6,590 bases of DNA from assembly GCA_005240025.1 (NCBI GenBank), contig SBBK01000146.1, forward strand, positions 1 to 6,590, in the 5' to 3' direction. Below the pieces are notes generated by a model. It did no database searches. It saw only the letters and a program-made list of their open reading frames with translations, and was not told where the DNA came from. Source of the DNA: an archaeon (GTDB taxonomy: Archaea > Thermoproteota > Nitrososphaeria > Nitrososphaerales > Nitrosopumilaceae). Each line of letters begins with the position of its first letter. The stretch's first letter is position 1. A program made the position numbers and the translations under genes. Below are positions 4,383 through 6,590 of this stretch, piece by piece.

Positions 4383-5827
4383 CCTTTGATCACTCCAATT
4401 GGCACCAGCTTTGCAACTTTGGTTGCAATCCCAAGCTCGTGCGAGACATTGACTACCGCATCGACGTCCTTGTAGGCCTCCGGGGTTTCCTCAACCACAC
4501 CATCTTTTGTTAATGATTTTATGAAGATCCCCTTATCGCCCAATTTTCTTTTTACCTGTTCTTCGGTGTATTCTCTTCTTGCTCTGGATCTTGACATCGT
4601 TCTTCCCGCCCCGTGTGCGGTTGAGCCGAAGCTTAGATTCATTGAGTTTGGCTTGCCAAGGAGGATCCAGCTACCGGTTCCCATTGAACCCGGAATTAGA
4701 ACGGGCTGGCCCAGGTCTCGGTATTTTTTTGGTATTTCATCTCGATTTGCGGGAAATGCCCTTGTTGCGCCTTTTCTGTGTACGACGACTGCTTTTTCTT
4801 TTCCATCGATTTTGTGTTTTTCGACTTTGGCAATATTGTGTGCGACGTCGTAGACCAGCTTCATGTCAAGGTCGGCCTCGGTTTTTTTGAAAACCCGCTC
4901 AAATGATTTTCTTGTCCAGTGAGTAATCATTTGTCTATTACTCCAGGCGAAATTCAGCGCCGCAAACATCGCCTTTCGGTACGATTCCCCTTCTTCTGAT
5001 GTGTTTGGAACGCAGGCCAGTTCCCTGTCCGGCAAATGAATGTCATATTTTTTCAGAGCTTGCTCAGATACCCGCAGGTAATCGCTGCAGACCTGATGGC
5101 CAAACCCTCGCGAGCCACAATGTATGAGAACCGTGACATTTCCTTCCTCAATGCCCATTCTTTTGGCGGCGATTTCGTCGTAGACTTTGTCAATTCGCTG
5201 CACTTCAAGAAAGTGATTTCCTGATCCCAGGCTGCCAAGCTGTGGCGCACCCCGTTTTCGTGCGGTGTTTGAGACTTTGTTTGGATCGGCGTTTTTTATC
5301 TGGCCGTTTTCCTCGCAGACGTCAGAATCGTCCATGGTTCCATAACCATGATCAATTGCCCAGTTTACTCCTTTTACCAAAACTTCGTCAAGCTGTGAAT
5401 AGTTGAGTTTGACTGCGCCTTTGGAGCCAACGCCAGATGGAATTGAGTTGAAGAGATCAGTTACAAGTTCTTTTAGCTTTGGCCTGACGTCTTTTTCTGA
5501 GAGATTTGTGCGTAGTAGTCGCACACCGCAGTTGATATCATAACCAACTCCACCTGGCGAGATAACCCCCTCTTGAGCATCCATTGCTGCAACGCCACCC
5601 ACCGGGAATCCATATCCTTCGTGGCCATCTGGCAGTACAACAACATGGTCTTGGATTCCTGGAAGTGTTGAGACGTTTGTTGCCTGCCATATTGTTCTGT
5701 CTGTCATCATTTTTGAGAGAAGGTTTTCATCTGCGTAAATGGTTACAGGTACCCTCATGTTCTTGCCGGGATCGGCCAAGATTTGATACTTCATGTCTTC
5801 GATTTTTTTTGCAGAAAATGACAACAT
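4379..5827 (-). CDS. rtcB: RNA-splicing ligase RtcB
   Basis: RtcB joins RNA ends bearing 2',3'-cyclic phosphate or 3'-phosphate to 5'-OH ends, using GTP and Mn2+. In archaea it seals tRNA halves after intron removal and can repair broken RNA. The 482-aa length matches the archaeal enzyme, with no intein. Visible signatures are HEGYGFPVGGVA (69-80), GGVGYDINCGVR (92-103, with Asp97 and metal-ligand Cys100), GSGNHFLEVQ (201-210, Asn204/His205), HCGSRGFGHQV (236-246, His236), VYDVAHNIAKVEKH (325-338, His330), HRKGATRAFPA (350-360), GSMGTGSW (380-387) and FGSTAHGAGRTMSRS (400-414). His405 aligns with the histidine that is guanylylated in Pyrococcus RtcB. All catalytic positions are therefore present. 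ATG at 5827 is favoured because a TATA-like box lies 26 nt upstream; a second Met at residue 12 is possible. It is the first gene of a three-gene operon. No archease gene, the usual RtcB activator, is in the window. Confidence 0.96.
   Translation of the reverse strand: MLSFSAKKIEDMKYQILADPGKNMRVPVTIYADENLLSKMMTDRTIWQATNVSTLPGIQDHVVVLPDGHEGYGFPVGGVAAMDAQEGVISPGGVGYDINCGVRLLRTNLSEKDVRPKLKELVTDLFNSIPSGVGSKGAVKLNYSQLDEVLVKGVNWAIDHGYGTMDDSDVCEENGQIKNADPNKVSNTARKRGAPQLGSLGSGNHFLEVQRIDKVYDEIAAKRMGIEEGNVTVLIHCGSRGFGHQVCSDYLRVSEQALKKYDIHLPDRELACVPNTSEEGESYRKAMFAALNFAWSNRQMITHWTRKSFERVFKKTEADLDMKLVYDVAHNIAKVEKHKIDGKEKAVVVHRKGATRAFPANRDEIPKKYRDLGQPVLIPGSMGTGSWILLGKPNSMNLSFGSTAHGAGRTMSRSRARREYTEEQVKRKLGDKGIFIKSLTKDGVVEETPEAYKDVDAVVNVSHELGIATKVAKLVPIGVIKG
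4388..4396 (-). promoter_or_regulatory. Shine-Dalgarno-like site that fixes the TTG start of the PDCD5-like gene
   Basis: On the minus strand GGAGTGATC lies 5 nt before the TTG at 4382. It resembles the complement of the archaeal 16S rRNA 3' end (GGAGGTGAT). It is embedded in the last codons of rtcB, so the two genes are likely translated from one mRNA with coupling at the TTGA overlap. Confidence 0.6.
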
Positions 5828-5848
5828 CGATATGATGATGTTTGAGAG

Positions 5849-5856
5849 TATTTAAT
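5849..5856 (-). promoter_or_regulatory. TATA-like box of the rtcB operon
   Basis: On the minus strand this is ATTAAATA. Its centre is about 26 nt before the ATG at 5827, consistent with a leaderless mRNA for the operon. Confidence 0.55.
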
Positions 5857-5882
5857 CGTAAACTAGAGCATCATGGTTTACG
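5857..5882. repeat. Inverted repeat abutting the rtcB TATA box
   Basis: CGTAAAC (5857-5863) and GTTTACG (5876-5882) are perfect 7-bp inverted copies with a 12-bp spacer. The inner arm touches the rtcB TATA-like box on its upstream side, where TFB would bind. It could be an operator for a dimeric regulator, a hairpin near the end of the upstream collagen-like transcript, or chance. A palindrome TAACGTTA follows at 5886-5893. Confidence 0.4.
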
Positions 5883-5933
5883 GTATAACGTTAATTCGAG
5901 CTATACGAACCTGATTAGCGGAAGAGTTTGAAT

Positions 5934-5944
5934 TAAGAAAACGT
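5934..5944 (-). terminator. Possible T-rich terminator after the collagen-like gene
   Basis: Just after the collagen-like stop, the minus strand reads CGTTTTCTTAA. Short T-rich tracts of this kind can end archaeal transcripts. The signal is weak and has no hairpin at this point. Confidence 0.28.
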
Positions 5945-5948
5945 GGAG

Positions 5949-6590
5949 TTACGGTAGCACTACGGCACATATAGCAACAACTTCCATGCCCCACGGGGAA
6001 GAGCTGCTCAGCGGATATGCCGGATCCTCTGCTAATCCAAACCAGCCTTCTACACCTGGTGCAGGTGAGTCTGGTACGCTTGCACGTAAGTCAAGAGACA
6101 CTGGACCAACTGGAGGCATGAGTTCAACACCACCACCCAGCACCATCAAGCCTGGTGGACATGGGACAAATAGCGACTTTGTCGGTGATGTGTCGACTGG
6201 TGTTACACCAGAGACTATCGTATATCCACTGATTCCTGGTGGACCTGCTGGACCTGCTGGACCTGCTGGACCTGCTGGACCTATTGGACCTTCTGGACCT
6301 GGTGCGCCGTCTGCTCCTGGCGGACCCATTGGACCCATTGGACCGGCTGGACCTGTTGCGCCATCAGCGCCTGCTGGACCGGCTGGACCTGCTGGACCTG
6401 TTGGGCCGATTGGACCATCTAAGCCATCAATACCATCAGCGCCTGCTGGACCCATTGGACCTGTTGCGCCATCAGCGCCTGCTGGACCGGCTGGACCTGC
6501 TGGACCTGTTGCGCCGTCTGCTCCTGGCGGACCCATTGGACCCATTGGACCGGCTGGACCTGTTGCGCCATCAGCGCCTGCTGGACCGGC
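5949..6590 (-). CDS. Collagen-like Gly-X-Y repeat protein with C-terminal globular domain, 5'-truncated
   Basis: The frame is open to the right window edge, so only the last 213 residues are seen. The first 119 or so are unbroken Gly-X-Y triplets, rich in GPA, GPM, GAD, GAT and GPP, which would form a collagen triple helix. No interruption is visible. The last 94 or so residues form a separate domain starting ISGYTIVSG, with [17 protein letters not shown], a central [12 protein letters not shown] and the ending [10 protein letters not shown]. This layout (xSGYxIVS...CPxGxxVLGGG...GW...AICA) recalls C-terminal domains that I know from bacterial collagen-like proteins, and the two Cys may form a disulfide. 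By analogy it would trimerise and be exposed on the cell surface or secreted, but the N-terminus, any signal peptide and the promoter are outside the window. The minus-strand ORF points towards rtcB, 121 bp away, which has its own promoter. Transfer from bacteria or viruses is possible but untested. Confidence 0.85.
   Translation of the reverse strand, partial: AGPAGADGATGPAGPMGPMGPPGADGATGPAGPAGPAGADGATGPMGPAGADGIDGLDGPIGPTGPAGPAGPAGADGATGPAGPMGPMGPPGADGAPGPEGPIGPAGPAGPAGPAGPPGISGYTIVSGVTPVDTSPTKSLFVPCPPGLMVLGGGVELMPPVGPVSLDLRASVPDSPAPGVEGWFGLAEDPAYPLSSSSPWGMEVVAICAVVLP
6237..6590. repeat. Tandem 9-bp codon repeats with nested larger duplications
   Basis: The collagen-coding DNA is built from 9-bp units (GGACCTGCT and close variants), including four near-identical units in a row at about 6239-6276. 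Over this lie larger exact direct repeats. The 81 bp at 6303-6383 recur at 6510-6590 (207-bp offset, continuing past the window edge), and the 56 bp at 6348-6403 recur at 6456-6511 (108-bp offset). Both offsets are multiples of 9, so gain or loss of units keeps the frame and the Gly-X-Y phase. Confidence 0.9.

Noticed and set aside
4184..4890. Plus-strand open frames (109, 110 and 103 codons) across rtcB and the PDCD5-like gene
   Set aside because: All are antisense to conserved coding sequence, overlap each other in different frames and have no family signal.
5333..5350. Inverted repeat CATGGTT/AACCATG with a 4-nt loop inside rtcB
   Set aside because: A 7-bp stem is expected by chance a few times in a window this long, and it lies in well-conserved coding sequence.
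5584..5835. 83-codon plus-strand frame opposite the start of rtcB
   Set aside because: It is antisense to the conserved RtcB N-terminal region and shows no promoter or start signal.
6237..6590. Regular repeats that might suggest a CRISPR array
   Set aside because: The repeats are contiguous 9-bp codon units with no unique spacers, and they encode an unbroken Gly-X-Y protein.

Overview
The window looks like chromosomal DNA from an archaeon, most likely an ammonia-oxidising Thaumarchaeota (Nitrososphaerota, Nitrosopumilales-like). The grounds are an archaeal/eukaryotic-type ribosomal protein S11, an archaeal ThiL, an Rv2061-type PPOX protein of the kind associated with coenzyme F420, an intein-free archaeal RtcB, a PDCD5-like protein, very tight gene packing, and TATA-like boxes placed 26-29 nt before start codons, as expected for leaderless or near-leaderless mRNAs. 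The lineage is an inference from these traits; no search was possible.

Layout, left to right. (1) The 3' part of thiL (thiamine-phosphate kinase, + strand, start cut off by the window edge). (2) A UbiE/COQ5-like methyltransferase (+) whose 3' end overlaps, tail to tail, a UbiA-like membrane protein (-). This pair may act on a lipid quinone. (3) A divergent promoter region, then a small cupin protein (+) that converges on a PPOX-family protein (-) with only 3 bp between their stops. (4) rps11 (+), divergent from the PPOX gene. A single near-palindromic TATA box lies midway between the two start codons and appears to serve both. (5) A minus-strand operon, rtcB > PDCD5-like > unknown 104-aa protein, running leftwards and meeting rps11 with overlapping stop codons. 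(6) At the right edge, the 3' part of a collagen-like gene (-) with perfect Gly-X-Y repeats and a bacterial-looking C-terminal globular domain.

Most of the window is housekeeping: thiamine cofactor synthesis, translation, RNA ligation and repair, and redox or quinone chemistry. Genes that follow an intergenic region have a TATA-like box at a fixed distance from the start codon. The internal operon gene (PDCD5-like) instead has a Shine-Dalgarno-like GGAGTGATC and a TTG start overlapping the rtcB stop. The least ordinary items are the shared symmetric TATA box between rps11 and the PPOX gene, the collagen-like gene with its nested exact DNA duplications, and the rtcB/PDCD5-like/unknown operon. 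I see no mobile element, CRISPR array, tRNA or rRNA. No gap between genes exceeds about 130 bp.
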